Of a stretch of DNA of 64,000 nucleotides, positions 47,798 through 56,666 are shown piece by piece. Numbering within the stretch: the stretch's first letter is position 1; every line of letters starts with the position of its first letter. The position numbers were made by a program, and so were the translations under genes. The stretch is from NCBI GenBank assembly GCA_030744435.1, contig JASLQO010000020.1, positions 124,001 through 188,000 of the forward strand. Reading direction: 5' to 3'. Under the pieces are notes generated by a model that saw only the letters and a list, made by a program, of their open reading frames with translations, ran no database searches and had not been told where the DNA came from. Origin of the DNA: JASLQO01 sp002327525 (GTDB lineage: Bacteria; Pseudomonadota; Gammaproteobacteria; Pseudomonadales; Azotimanducaceae).

Positions 47798-48322
47798 CGA
47801 GTTTGTTCTCCGTAACTGCTGCGTGCATCGATTTCATATGTTGGAGGGGGGCTTTGGGGCAAGCTCGCTATCGAACCGCCTCGGCCTCTCGTGCTTCGAC
47901 CTCCCAGCTGGAATCACGGCGATACAGCCGCTCTGCCGGCCTCGGAGTCGGGACCACCACGTCGTGCCCCCTCCGAGCCCGCCGCCAGTCAGTCCTTCTA
48001 CCAATTGTCCTACCAATTGTTCGCAGCTTGCGTTCAGCTGTCGTTTCCCTCCGGCAGCGTCTCGTCAGAGGGCGGGGCGTCTTTCCGGCGCCGCTGCAGG
48101 GTGCTACCGTCCGTGGCACCCTGGCCGGACATCGTAAGCCGGCGCATTGCGGTGGGAGGTTTTCGCGTTTTCTCTCCGCTCCCACTGGGGTCACGGGCCG
48201 AGCCGAATCTGCTATCTGATCCACGCCGGGCCTGACCAGTCTGGTCGCTATTCGAAACCGCTTTCATCGTCCGTTTCGGACGCCGACTGCTCCCCGAATA
48301 TTTGACCCGGTCAATGTTGAAA
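47798..48322 (-). other. Long untranslated leader of nrdA
   Basis: About 525 bases lie between the putative promoter region and nrdA without a gene I can support. A stem of 7 perfect pairs (CTCGGAG at 47941-47947 with CTCCGAG at 47971-47977) can form, and CTACCAATTGT occurs twice in tandem near 47999-48020. I looked for a cobalamin riboswitch, known before some RNR genes, and did not find its conserved box. A small RNA or leader peptide is possible but unsupported. Confidence 0.4.
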
Positions 48323-48369
48323 ACGCTATATCTTGGGTTCTCCACCGCAAGTTCCACAAGATAATGCGC
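48323..48369 (-). promoter_or_regulatory. Pair of NrdR boxes upstream of nrdA
   Basis: Two 16-base sites, 48323-48338 (ACGCTATATCTTGGGT) and 48354-48369 (CCACAAGATAATGCGC), fit the NrdR consensus acaCwAtATaTwGtgt at about 12 and 10 of 16 positions. They start exactly 31 bases apart, the three-turn spacing of known NrdR pairs. NrdR represses RNR genes when bound to ATP/dATP. They lie about 525 bases upstream of the nrdA start. Confidence 0.7.
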
Positions 48370-48396
48370 TTGGGTGAGCAATGCAAGGCGACTCCC

Positions 48397-48405
48397 TGTG
48401 GATAA
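48397..48405 (-). promoter_or_regulatory. DnaA box near the nrdA promoter
   Basis: A perfect 9-base DnaA box (TTATCCACA on the minus strand) lies 28 bases upstream of the distal NrdR box. A weaker 7/9 match, TTATCCAGC, is at 48447-48455 on the plus strand. DnaA control of nrdAB is known in E. coli, so the place fits. Confidence 0.55.
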
Positions 48406-48544
48406 CCTGTGAGTCCCCAGTGGAGCTTATGGGAGTTGTTTCTTGCTTATCCAGCGGCCTCCGACGGTCGGGGAAGGAGTGGTTCAAGGGGCCAGGTCGA
48501 GGTGCTATCGTGCCCCATTCGTCAGTAGCCGGTGGAGGCCTTAG

Positions 48545-50029
48545 ATGACCTATATTCTGGCCCTGGATCAGGGTACCTCGAGTTCGCGCGCTATTGTGTT
48601 CGACGAGCGCGGTGAGGTGGTGTCTATCGCGCAGGAGAGCCTGGACATGATCTTTCCTGCCGATGGTTGGGTAGAACAGGATCCGGAGGCACTCTGGCAA
48701 AGCACACTCAATTCGGGTCGTGCAGCACTCGCGCAAGCCGAACTCACCGGCTCTGACATCGCCGCCATCGGCATTACCAATCAGCGCGAAACAACGTTGG
48801 TCTGGGACAAGAACACTGGCGATTGTGTAGCAAACGCCGTCGTGTGGCAGGATCGCCGTACGGCGGCCCGCTGTGAGGAAATCGAAGCGGATGGCATGGC
48901 CGAGACCATCGCTCACAAGACGGGACTGGTCGTTGATCCCTATTTTTCAGCCACCAAGCTCGCCTGGCTGCTCGATGGTAATGGCAGTCTCAGAACGGCG
49001 GCGCAGCGAGGTGATCTCTGCTTCGGGACTGTAGATTCCTTCTTGTTGTGGCGTTTGACAAAGGGACGTTCACACAAGACAGACGCTACCAACGCATCCC
49101 GCACGATGCTGTTCGACATTCGCCGGCAGCAGTGGGACGAAGAACTCTGCCGGTATTTGAATGTACCCGCTGACATGTTGCCAGCTGTGTGTGACAGCGC
49201 GGGAGAATTCGGAGTGGCTCACACAGAGTGGTTTGGAGCGCCCATTCCCGTCACGGGCATCGCGGGCGACCAGCAGAGTGCGCTTATCGGCCAGGCGTGT
49301 TTCGAAGTAGGGATGTCGAAGAGCACCTATGGAACGGGTTGTTTTCTTATGACGAACACCGGTCCGATGTTGGTCAACTCAAGTCACGGGTTACTCACGA
49401 CGGTCGGATATCGCATCGGTGGCCAGACGACCTACGCACTTGAAGGTAGCATCTTCGTCGCTGGGGTTGCGGTGAAATGGTTGCGAGACAAACTGCGCAT
49501 GATCGATGAGGCCGGAGATACGGAAGGCATCGCCGAGGCCAACGGTGTCGATACGGGAGGCGTATACGTGGTTCCCGCGTTTACAGGTCTCGGCGCGCCG
49601 TACTGGGAACCGGACGTGCGTGGCACTATCACCGGCATGACGCTGGATACCAGCCGCGAACAGATCGTCACGGCCACGCTGCAGAGTGTTGCCTACCAGA
49701 CTGCGGAACTCGTGGATGCGATGGCGCACGATGGACCGGACCTCGCGCGGGTGCGCGTGGACGGGGGAATGGTGGTCAACGACTGGGTGTGCCAGTTTCT
49801 CGCGGACATCCTCGATGTCGATGTCGAACGTCCGGCAATCACCGAAACCACTGCACTGGGAGCAGCCTCTCTTGCCAGCGTCGGTGCGGGACTGGTGGGC
49901 GACCTACAGACGCTCGCGCACGGATGGCGTATCGATCGGGCATTTCATCCCGGAATGCCGGCGCCACGTCGAGCGATGTTGCTGGATGGCTGGAAATCCG
50001 CCGTGGCACGAGCCAGATACGGCGCCTGA
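48545..50029 (+). CDS. glpK: Glycerol kinase
   Basis: A 494-residue FGGY-family kinase. N-terminal LALDQGTSSSRAIVF holds the phosphate-binding loop; AIGITNQRETTLVWD, VVWQDRRTA, GTVDSFLLWRLTKG, TDATNASRTMLFDI, GIAGDQQSALIGQ, STYGTGCFLMTNTG and RVDGGMVVNDWVCQFLADIL are the usual blocks. It makes glycerol 3-phosphate. There is no glpF or glpD beside it. The ribosome site GGTGGAGG precedes ATG 48545. It is divergent from nrdA, so its promoter lies between 48370 and 48540, possibly sharing the DnaA-box region. Confidence 0.95.
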   Translation: MTYILALDQGTSSSRAIVFDERGEVVSIAQESLDMIFPADGWVEQDPEALWQSTLNSGRAALAQAELTGSDIAAIGITNQRETTLVWDKNTGDCVANAVVWQDRRTAARCEEIEADGMAETIAHKTGLVVDPYFSATKLAWLLDGNGSLRTAAQRGDLCFGTVDSFLLWRLTKGRSHKTDATNASRTMLFDIRRQQWDEELCRYLNVPADMLPAVCDSAGEFGVAHTEWFGAPIPVTGIAGDQQSALIGQACFEVGMSKSTYGTGCFLMTNTGPMLVNSSHGLLTTVGYRIGGQTTYALEGSIFVAGVAVKWLRDKLRMIDEAGDTEGIAEANGVDTGGVYVVPAFTGLGAPYWEPDVRGTITGMTLDTSREQIVTATLQSVAYQTAELVDAMAHDGPDLARVRVDGGMVVNDWVCQFLADILDVDVERPAITETTALGAASLASVGAGLVGDLQTLAHGWRIDRAFHPGMPAPRRAMLLDGWKSAVARARYGA

Positions 50030-50190
50030 TCGTGGCTCACATATTGGTTACATATCTTGACAGAATGGGCGTCCAAACGGGCCACAATATGGGCAGCCAG
50101 GGCGAATACCCAGCGCTGGCGTTGTGGGTCAGGGTGTGTGAACACTCGTGGATCAGTCAGTGCGGTACAAAGTCACGGATCGGAGCAAGC

Positions 50191-51285
50191 GTGTCGGGGA
50201 CGCCATACAGTTTCAATGCGCACAGATCGGCGCGGTTAGCCATGCTGATGGCGGCGCTCGCCGCATACGTGGGTTTTTGTGCGGTACTGATGCAGCATGA
50301 TCTCGTGCGCGGGACCGAGAGCGCGTTCTGGCAGTTCATAGGTGTATGGAGCGTGGGACTGCTGGCGCTGCTGTTCGTACGGCAGCGTAATCCGCGCATT
50401 ACGCTGGCGCGTGTAGCCTGGCTCAACGTCGGTGTCGTGATTCTGGCACTGTTGGTGCCGCACACACTCAGGTTCCTCATGCTGGTACCGGCCATGTTCG
50501 GCGTCATGTACGCCGGCTTGTTGCTGCGACGTCGGCAGGTGTGGTTCGCCAGCTCGGCGACGTTTAGCGTCTATCTGGTTCTCGATGTCATACTGGTGGG
50601 CTATGGCGAGGTGGATGTTCGCTTCGAGGCGGCCAGCCTTGCCGGATTCGCGGCAATGCTGATTGGCGTGAATTTCATCAGCGACGAGGTCTATTCCCTG
50701 CGCCTCGCGTTCACGCGTCGTCGTCGCATGCTCGACAAGGCGCTGACACGGCTTGAGAAACTAGTGGTGCGGGACGATCTTACCGGCGCCTACAATCGGC
50801 GCTACATCAACGATGTCCTCACGCGCCAGAAAGCACTTGCTGATCGCGGACAGATTGATTTTACGGTGTGTTTCTGCGATCTCGACCACTTCAAACAGGT
50901 CAACGACGGCTATGGACATGGCTGCGGTGACGACATGTTGATACGGTTTGCGGAACTCGCCGAGGAGACGCTGCGTTCGGTGGACTTCGTTGCCCGCTGG
51001 GGTGGGGATGAATTCCTGCTGGTGCTCATTGGCACCGACACTCTGGTAGCCGAGCAGGTGACCAATCGATTGCGCGAACACACACACGAAATCCGCATGG
51101 AGGAAGGGGGTGCCTTCGACGGCATCAGCGTGTCGATCGGAGTAGCCCAGTTTTGCCGTGGCGAGCGAGTGGAACAATTGCTCGCACGCGCCGATCTTGC
51201 CCTTTACGAGGCCAAGATGCTCGGGCGCAACCGTGTGGTCGTGTCCGGACGCTCATCGGGAATCCGCTCGGCTCCCGCCGCGTGA
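50191..51285 (+). CDS. Membrane-anchored diguanylate cyclase (GGDEF)
   Basis: GTG 50191 with GGAG five bases upstream gives 364 residues; ATG 50065 would add 42 without membrane sequence. About six membrane helices (residues 15-170) lead through a short coiled coil (RRRRMLDKALTRLEKLVVRDDLTGAYNRRY) into a GGDEF domain. The active motif GGDEF is at 271-275, and an RxxD inhibitory site (RSVD) lies five residues before it, so product inhibition is expected. It makes cyclic di-GMP from GTP in response to an unknown membrane signal. It is followed by a second cyclic-di-GMP gene. Confidence 0.9.
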   Translation: MSGTPYSFNAHRSARLAMLMAALAAYVGFCAVLMQHDLVRGTESAFWQFIGVWSVGLLALLFVRQRNPRITLARVAWLNVGVVILALLVPHTLRFLMLVPAMFGVMYAGLLLRRRQVWFASSATFSVYLVLDVILVGYGEVDVRFEAASLAGFAAMLIGVNFISDEVYSLRLAFTRRRRMLDKALTRLEKLVVRDDLTGAYNRRYINDVLTRQKALADRGQIDFTVCFCDLDHFKQVNDGYGHGCGDDMLIRFAELAEETLRSVDFVARWGGDEFLLVLIGTDTLVAEQVTNRLREHTHEIRMEEGGAFDGISVSIGVAQFCRGERVEQLLARADLALYEAKMLGRNRVVVSGRSSGIRSAPAA

Positions 51286-51383
51286 GGCGTTGTGCGCCGA
51301 GGCCTCCAAGGTCTCACTTGCGACGTGCTGTCAGGTCTCATGCGAAGTGAAAGCATAATGCTAATAGGTTATCGTCGGCCGCT

Positions 51384-54300
51384 TTGCAGAGGATCACTCT
51401 AGGTTCGTCAGCATTGAACCGTAGACATTTTCAACGCCAGCCTATTTCGCTATCGGCCCTGCTTCATCCGGAACAGGGGCGGTCCTGGCTGTGCACCGTG
51501 CGCGACTTCTGTGAAGAAGGCATGTTGCTTACCAGTGCCACCGGCGGCCGTGCGCTGGGTAGCGGCGATGCGCCGATGCCGGAGGCGGGTGACGTGGTGG
51601 CGCTGCACTTTTCCGTGGCTACCCCGGACGGGCAGGAACACTTCCGCACACAGGCTTGCATCATACGTGTCCTCGATTCGGGCAATGGCCTTGGAGTGTG
51701 CTTTCCCGAAAGCATGCCGAGAGATGCGTTTGATTGCCTGATGGCGTTTTCGTCCGCATCGGGATTCGTACCGCGCACTGAGGCGGAGCGCAGTGGTGCT
51801 CAGCTGGATGCCGTGGCGGAGCAGTCACAGGCGCTCTCCGGCCCGCAGACGGGACGCGATCCGCTTGCGGACGACATTCTTCGTGACAAGCGTATCAGTG
51901 ACGCTGATGCCACCAGGCTGCGGCAGAGGCTGCGCGAGATCGTGCAGCGCGCGATGCAGAGCATAGGTGGGCGCTTTTTCGATATCGCGGGTGAAGACCT
52001 GCTGATCAAGGCACGCGATGCGGGCACCAACGCGGTGCAGTCGATGTACTTCGAAGGCCTGGACATAGTGGAAAAGTGCCGCGATCTCATCGAGAGTACT
52101 TTCACCGATGGCGTGCTTCGCCAGGTGGATCACATTTCGGATTTGGAGGAGGTGCTTGAGCGGCGTCGGCGCCGCGAGCAGGGTGACTCCAAGAAGCTCG
52201 CACTCATCGATACGGAACAGTTCGAGGAGTGGCTGAACGTAGCGGAAGTCATCACGAAGGCCGAGAACCGCTACAGAGACCAGTTGCTCGACCTGCGGGC
52301 ACAGCTGGGGCTCATTGCCAAGCCCTGGAGTCACAAGGACGTCGTGCCGGTGGGTCCTTCGGTCATCTGCTGGTCGTTTCACGTTGCCTGCGAGAATCTG
52401 GAGTTTCGCCGTCAGGTAAAGGACGATGTTTATCACGCCTTCGGCAAGGCGCTGATTCCGGTTCTCGGCAACCTCTATGAAGCGCTCAACAAGGCGTTCG
52501 AAGAATCCCACGTCTTCCCCTCGGTCCAAGAACTGCGCACCGTTCTGCGCGAACGCAGTGTCGTGCGCAATCGAAGTGGGGTACGCATCGATCCCGAGGT
52601 CTATCAGGGCATGGAGAGTTCGGTGCGCGAGGCCGCCATGGCGGCAGACGGCGTGGGACCCGCGCGGGCGGGGCAGAATCCTTACGCGCGCGAGGCGCCG
52701 GGTGAAGCTTACAGCACAGCACGCACCATGCTCGGCCTCAATCGAGGCAATCGGGTGGCGCGCGGCGAACCAGCGGATGACATGCTCGCGCCCGCGGGGA
52801 CGCCGTCCTATCAGACATTCGACCAGACCGACATTCTCTCGGCGCTCGGTGTCATAGAAGACGAACTCGGCGCCGCCGCGGTAACCGATACCCGTCTTAA
52901 ACCGCGCCTGCTGGAGGTGCTGCGCGAGCAGCACGGTGATCGCAAAGCGTTTCGCGAGGAGGATTTCGATACCTTCGAGGTGATGGACAATCTGGTGAAG
53001 TCCATTCAGAAGGATTACTTCATCACGGAAGGCATACGCGAGTGGATCCAGCGCCTTGAACTGACCCTGAACAAACTGGCCGCCATCGACCCTGAGTTCC
53101 TGCGCCACGATACGGAGCGCCCCCATAGCGCGATGCAGATGCTCAATCAGCTGGCGCATCTTGGCAATGCAACGGACGCGAAGGTCGGCATAGACCGCGA
53201 GGTAGGCCGTCGTGTGGACGAACTGCTGGCGCGTGTGGTGAGTGAATTCGACGGCAATGCGGATGTATTCAGCGAGGTGGTGGATGAACTGCATCCTCTT
53301 ATCGATCGTCAGTCGCGAGCTTATCGCGCCAATATCGAACGCACGGTGCGTGCGAGCGAAGGGCAGCAGAAGCTAGGGCGTGCCCGGCGCATGGTGATCG
53401 AGGCGATGGAGCAACGTATCGGCGGCAAGCAGGTTCCGCTGCTGGTTCTGGAGCTCGCGAATCCGGGATGGCGTAATCTGCTGGTGCACACGCACCTACG
53501 GCAAGGCGCGGAGAGTAGCGACTGGCTCGACGCCCTGGTGGTCTTCGATCAGGTGCACGGCCAGATGACGGGGAAGATCGCGGAAAGTGACGACGAGTAC
53601 ATCGATCCTGATGCGCTGCTAAAACGTGTGGTGGAAGGATTGACCAGCATTTCCTTTGATCCGAGCAAGCGCACGCCGTTGATTATGCGCCTGTCGTCGG
53701 TTTTCGTTGGTGACTCCACCGGCCGCAAGGCGCCGGTGGAGTACACGGACGTGGCGGCGGACGGGGTTGCCGAGGCGCTGGGTCTCGAGGATCTGTTACC
53801 GGACGCCGATCCCGAGATCGACAGCGAGGATGAGGACGTGCGCGAGAACTGGGCGCGCGCAGTAGAACGCGCGCGACGCATTCAGGTGGGTGAGTGGCTC
53901 GCCACCAGCGACGAGCAGGGCCGCCCGCTGATACTCACGGTCGCCTTCCTCGGAGACGATCATTGCTCGTTTGTGCTGGTAAACCGCAAGGGCATCAAGG
54001 TGCGCGAACTGGCACTCAAAGAGATGACCGACGGGCTTCACGAGGGTCGCATTACGCTGCTCGACGACTACGATTTGCCGATGATGGAGCGGGCCAGCCA
54101 ACGGATGTTGGAGGACATGCACCACCGCTTGGCCTATCAGGCGACGCACGATGATCTCACCCAGCTCATGAACCGCAAGGAATTCGAGCGGGTGGTCGAG
54201 TCCGCGCTCAATGCAGCGCGAAAGGAAGCCACACAGCACGCGCTGCTGTATCTGGATCTCGATCAGTTCAAGCTGGTCAACAACACCAGTGGTCATACGG

Positions 54301-55424
54301 CAGGCGATGAATTGCTGCGTAATATCGGCGACACGATAACGCGCACACTACACAACATCGGTGCGGAAGTGGCGCGTTTGGGCGGGGATGAATTCGGCGT
54401 GCTGGTGCGCGACATTGAGACGCAAGCCGCGCGCGATATGGCGGAAGACGTGCTGAACGCGATACGGGCACAGCGTTTCGATTGGGATGGGCGTCACTAC
54501 AACCTCACCGCCAGCATGGGTCTCGTATTCATCGATCAGACTACCGAAAGTACGGATGCGGCCCTGCAATATGCTGACGAGGCCTGTTTCACTGCCAAGG
54601 ACGCTGGGCGCAACCGCCTGCAGGAATACGAACTGGGTGATGCGCGCATGATGAAGCGCCACGGCGTGATGGAATTCGTGACACAGCTCGACAAAGCACT
54701 GGATGAGGAGCGCCTGATCCTCAACTGCCAGCGTATCCGCCCGATTCTCAACCCGGGAGTGCGGCTCGATCACCATTTCGAGATTCTGCTGACCATGATG
54801 GACGAACTGGGCGATGTCATGCCACCGGCGGATTTCATCTTCGCGGCCGAAGCGTACAATCGCATGACCACCATCGACCGGTGGGTGATCCACCACGTCC
54901 TTCAGTGGATGTCCGACAATCGCTCGCGGCTGGATGAGTTCGCCGGTTTTGCCATCAACGTTTCTGGCCACTCGGTCAACGACGAGACGTTTCCCGACTT
55001 CGTGCTGGCGGAGTTCGCCCGCACGCAGGCGCCCACGGGCAAGGTGTGCTTTGAGATCACCGAAACCGTGGCAATCGCAAATCTCGACAACGCCATCGAC
55101 TTCATGAACCGCATGAAGATCATCGGCTGCACCTTTTCGCTGGACGACTTCGGCACGGGTCTGTCGTCCTACTCCTATTTGCGCAACCTGCCGGTCGACT
55201 ATGTGAAAATCGATGGCGTATTCGTTCGCGATATCGCTAACAATCCCAGCGATTACGCGGTGGTGAAGTCAATCAACGAGATCGGACACTACATGGATAA
55301 ACAAACCATCGCAGAGTACGTGGAAGACGAAGCGGTGCTCAATGCGCTGGTGGAGATCGGTGTCGACTACGTGCAGGGATATCAGATCGAGAAACCGCTG
55401 CTGCTCACCGATCTGATGATCTGA
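51384..55424 (+). CDS. PilZ-DUF1631-GGDEF-EAL cyclic-di-GMP protein
   Basis: TTG 51384 is the earliest start after an upstream in-frame stop (1346 residues); there is no ATG and no clear ribosome site, so the start is tentative. Domains: PilZ-like N-terminus (RRHFQRQPISLSALL ... GNGLGVCFPES, about 13-125), DUF1631 (about 190-870), GGDEF at 1000-1004 (ARLGGDEFGVLV) without an RxxD inhibitory site, and EAL (about 1110-1346). The EAL signature is EIL at 1133-1135; INVSG, EITET, DDFGTG (1254) and KIDG are kept, and Q..GY is present (YVQGYQIEKP). It probably binds, makes or breaks cyclic di-GMP; which activity dominates is unclear. Confidence 0.88.
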   Translation: MQRITLGSSALNRRHFQRQPISLSALLHPEQGRSWLCTVRDFCEEGMLLTSATGGRALGSGDAPMPEAGDVVALHFSVATPDGQEHFRTQACIIRVLDSGNGLGVCFPESMPRDAFDCLMAFSSASGFVPRTEAERSGAQLDAVAEQSQALSGPQTGRDPLADDILRDKRISDADATRLRQRLREIVQRAMQSIGGRFFDIAGEDLLIKARDAGTNAVQSMYFEGLDIVEKCRDLIESTFTDGVLRQVDHISDLEEVLERRRRREQGDSKKLALIDTEQFEEWLNVAEVITKAENRYRDQLLDLRAQLGLIAKPWSHKDVVPVGPSVICWSFHVACENLEFRRQVKDDVYHAFGKALIPVLGNLYEALNKAFEESHVFPSVQELRTVLRERSVVRNRSGVRIDPEVYQGMESSVREAAMAADGVGPARAGQNPYAREAPGEAYSTARTMLGLNRGNRVARGEPADDMLAPAGTPSYQTFDQTDILSALGVIEDELGAAAVTDTRLKPRLLEVLREQHGDRKAFREEDFDTFEVMDNLVKSIQKDYFITEGIREWIQRLELTLNKLAAIDPEFLRHDTERPHSAMQMLNQLAHLGNATDAKVGIDREVGRRVDELLARVVSEFDGNADVFSEVVDELHPLIDRQSRAYRANIERTVRASEGQQKLGRARRMVIEAMEQRIGGKQVPLLVLELANPGWRNLLVHTHLRQGAESSDWLDALVVFDQVHGQMTGKIAESDDEYIDPDALLKRVVEGLTSISFDPSKRTPLIMRLSSVFVGDSTGRKAPVEYTDVAADGVAEALGLEDLLPDADPEIDSEDEDVRENWARAVERARRIQVGEWLATSDEQGRPLILTVAFLGDDHCSFVLVNRKGIKVRELALKEMTDGLHEGRITLLDDYDLPMMERASQRMLEDMHHRLAYQATHDDLTQLMNRKEFERVVESALNAARKEATQHALLYLDLDQFKLVNNTSGHTAGDELLRNIGDTITRTLHNIGAEVARLGGDEFGVLVRDIETQAARDMAEDVLNAIRAQRFDWDGRHYNLTASMGLVFIDQTTESTDAALQYADEACFTAKDAGRNRLQEYELGDARMMKRHGVMEFVTQLDKALDEERLILNCQRIRPILNPGVRLDHHFEILLTMMDELGDVMPPADFIFAAEAYNRMTTIDRWVIHHVLQWMSDNRSRLDEFAGFAINVSGHSVNDETFPDFVLAEFARTQAPTGKVCFEITETVAIANLDNAIDFMNRMKIIGCTFSLDDFGTGLSSYSYLRNLPVDYVKIDGVFVRDIANNPSDYAVVKSINEIGHYMDKQTIAEYVEDEAVLNALVEIGVDYVQGYQIEKPLLLTDLMI

Positions 55425-55463
55425 TACAAAGATCGCGGCCGAGGAGAATGGACGCCTCGGCGC

Positions 55464-56518
55464 GTGAGTTTCCGCGATGTCACACTTGCCCTGGTCGAGG
55501 ACAGTGAGCTGGAACGTCTCGGCGCCCGTGGAGTCCAATTCGCGAAAGACGCAGCGAAGGGTGGCGAAGTGAGGCGAGAGTTTCTGCTCTGCGTGGCGTT
55601 GTGCGGTCTGGCCGGGGTGGAGGCACAGGCTGCGCGCAAGAACGGCTTCGAACTGGACGATGCGCTGATCGCGGCGCGAGAAATCTGGCGCGGCCGCGTG
55701 CCCCGCGACGGCACTCCTGCCATTGTCGAACCGGCCTACTCACCAGCCGAACATGCGACCTTTCTGGACGAGGAGGATTCTGTGCTGGGGATCGTCGTCG
55801 ATGGTGTGGCGAAAGCCTATCCGATTCGGATTCTCAATTGGCACGAGGTGGTGAACGACTGGGGCGGTGAGACACGCTTCGTGGTGACCTACTGTTCGTT
55901 GTGTGGATCCGGTATGGCATTCGCCGCGGACCTCGATGGCGAAATGCCGCTCGGTTTCGGAGTGTCGGGCTGCTCTACAATTGCGATGTGCTGTTGTATG
56001 ACTTCGCGACGGAGTCGCTGCGGTCGCAACTGATGATGAAGGCGATCAGCGGCCCGCTGAAAGGGCGCGGACTCACCCGGCTGCCGTTGCTGCACAGCAC
56101 CTTGAAGGGATGGCTCACTCGCCATTCAGACAGTCTCGTTCTGACCCGCGACACGGGATATCCCCAAAAACGCTACGACCGTAACCCGTACTCCGGATAC
56201 GAGAAAAACACCCGGTTGATGTTCCCCGTGACCGCACGCGACAGGCGTCTGCACCCGAAAGCCTGGGTACTGGGTGTCGAGATCGATGGCCGTTTCAAGG
56301 CCTATGCGTTGGAAGCGATTCACGAACACGGGGTCGTGGAAGACGTCGTAGCGGGCCAGCAGGTGCGCGTGCACTCAGACGGCGACGGTGCCTGGGCCGA
56401 GATCGCCGGCCGGGAGGTGGTCACCACCAGGGCATTCTGGTTTGCGTGGTACGCCTTTCATCCGGATACGGCACTGTTTGATGGGGAGTATCGACCACCG
56501 GCACAGGCACCGCGGTAG
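55464..56518 (+). pseudogene. DUF3179 protein gene with a one-base frameshift
   Basis: GTG 55464 opens a frame with IWRGRVPRDGTPAIVEPAY, GIVVDGVAKAYPIRILNWHE, VVNDWGGETRFVVTYCSLCG, the DUF3179 core with its CxxC. At 55970/55971 the frame breaks: GFGVSG should continue LLYN.DVLLYD, and that sequence is present in the next frame (LLYNCDVLLYDFATESLRSQ) and continues to 56518. Adding one C restores the reading exactly. The rest is family-like (LVLTRDTGY, YDRNPYSGYE). The damage is therefore recent or a sequencing error. The role of DUF3179 is unknown. Confidence 0.85.
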
Positions 56519-56607
56519 TCCTGTCACATCCGCGCGATCATCCGTGCGATGGCCTCACCGCAGCACCTGTCTCGCGTAGACTGTGTGCGAGGCATCACAA
56601 TCTGGGG

Positions 56608-56629
56608 GACTTAGCGTGATCACTAAGTC
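56608..56629. repeat. Inverted repeat between convergent genes
   Basis: GACTTAG (56608-56614) and CTAAGTC (56623-56629) are perfect reverse complements around an 8-base loop containing TGATCA. No T-run follows on either strand, so it is not a classical terminator; it could be a two-way transcription stop between the DUF3179 gene and the permease, or a protein site. Confidence 0.4.
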
Positions 56630-56666
56630 TGTGGTTGGGGGCCCGGACCGGGTAACGATGTGCGTC

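Noticed and set aside
47999..48020. Tandem CTACCAATTGT pair as a repeat array
   Set aside because: Only two copies of 11 bases; no further units.
47798..48322. Cobalamin riboswitch in the nrdA leader
   Set aside because: The conserved B12 box was not found on the minus strand.
48034..48381. Minus-strand open frame of 115 codons over the NrdR boxes
   Set aside because: It covers the regulatory sites, has Arg/Ser-rich composition and no ribosome site.
51825..53294. Long open frame of 489 codons opposite the DUF1631 region (and similar ones at 15708-16982 and 14521-15609)
   Set aside because: They lie antisense to clearly conserved genes, have His/Arg/Gln-rich shadow composition and no family motif; high GC makes such frames common.
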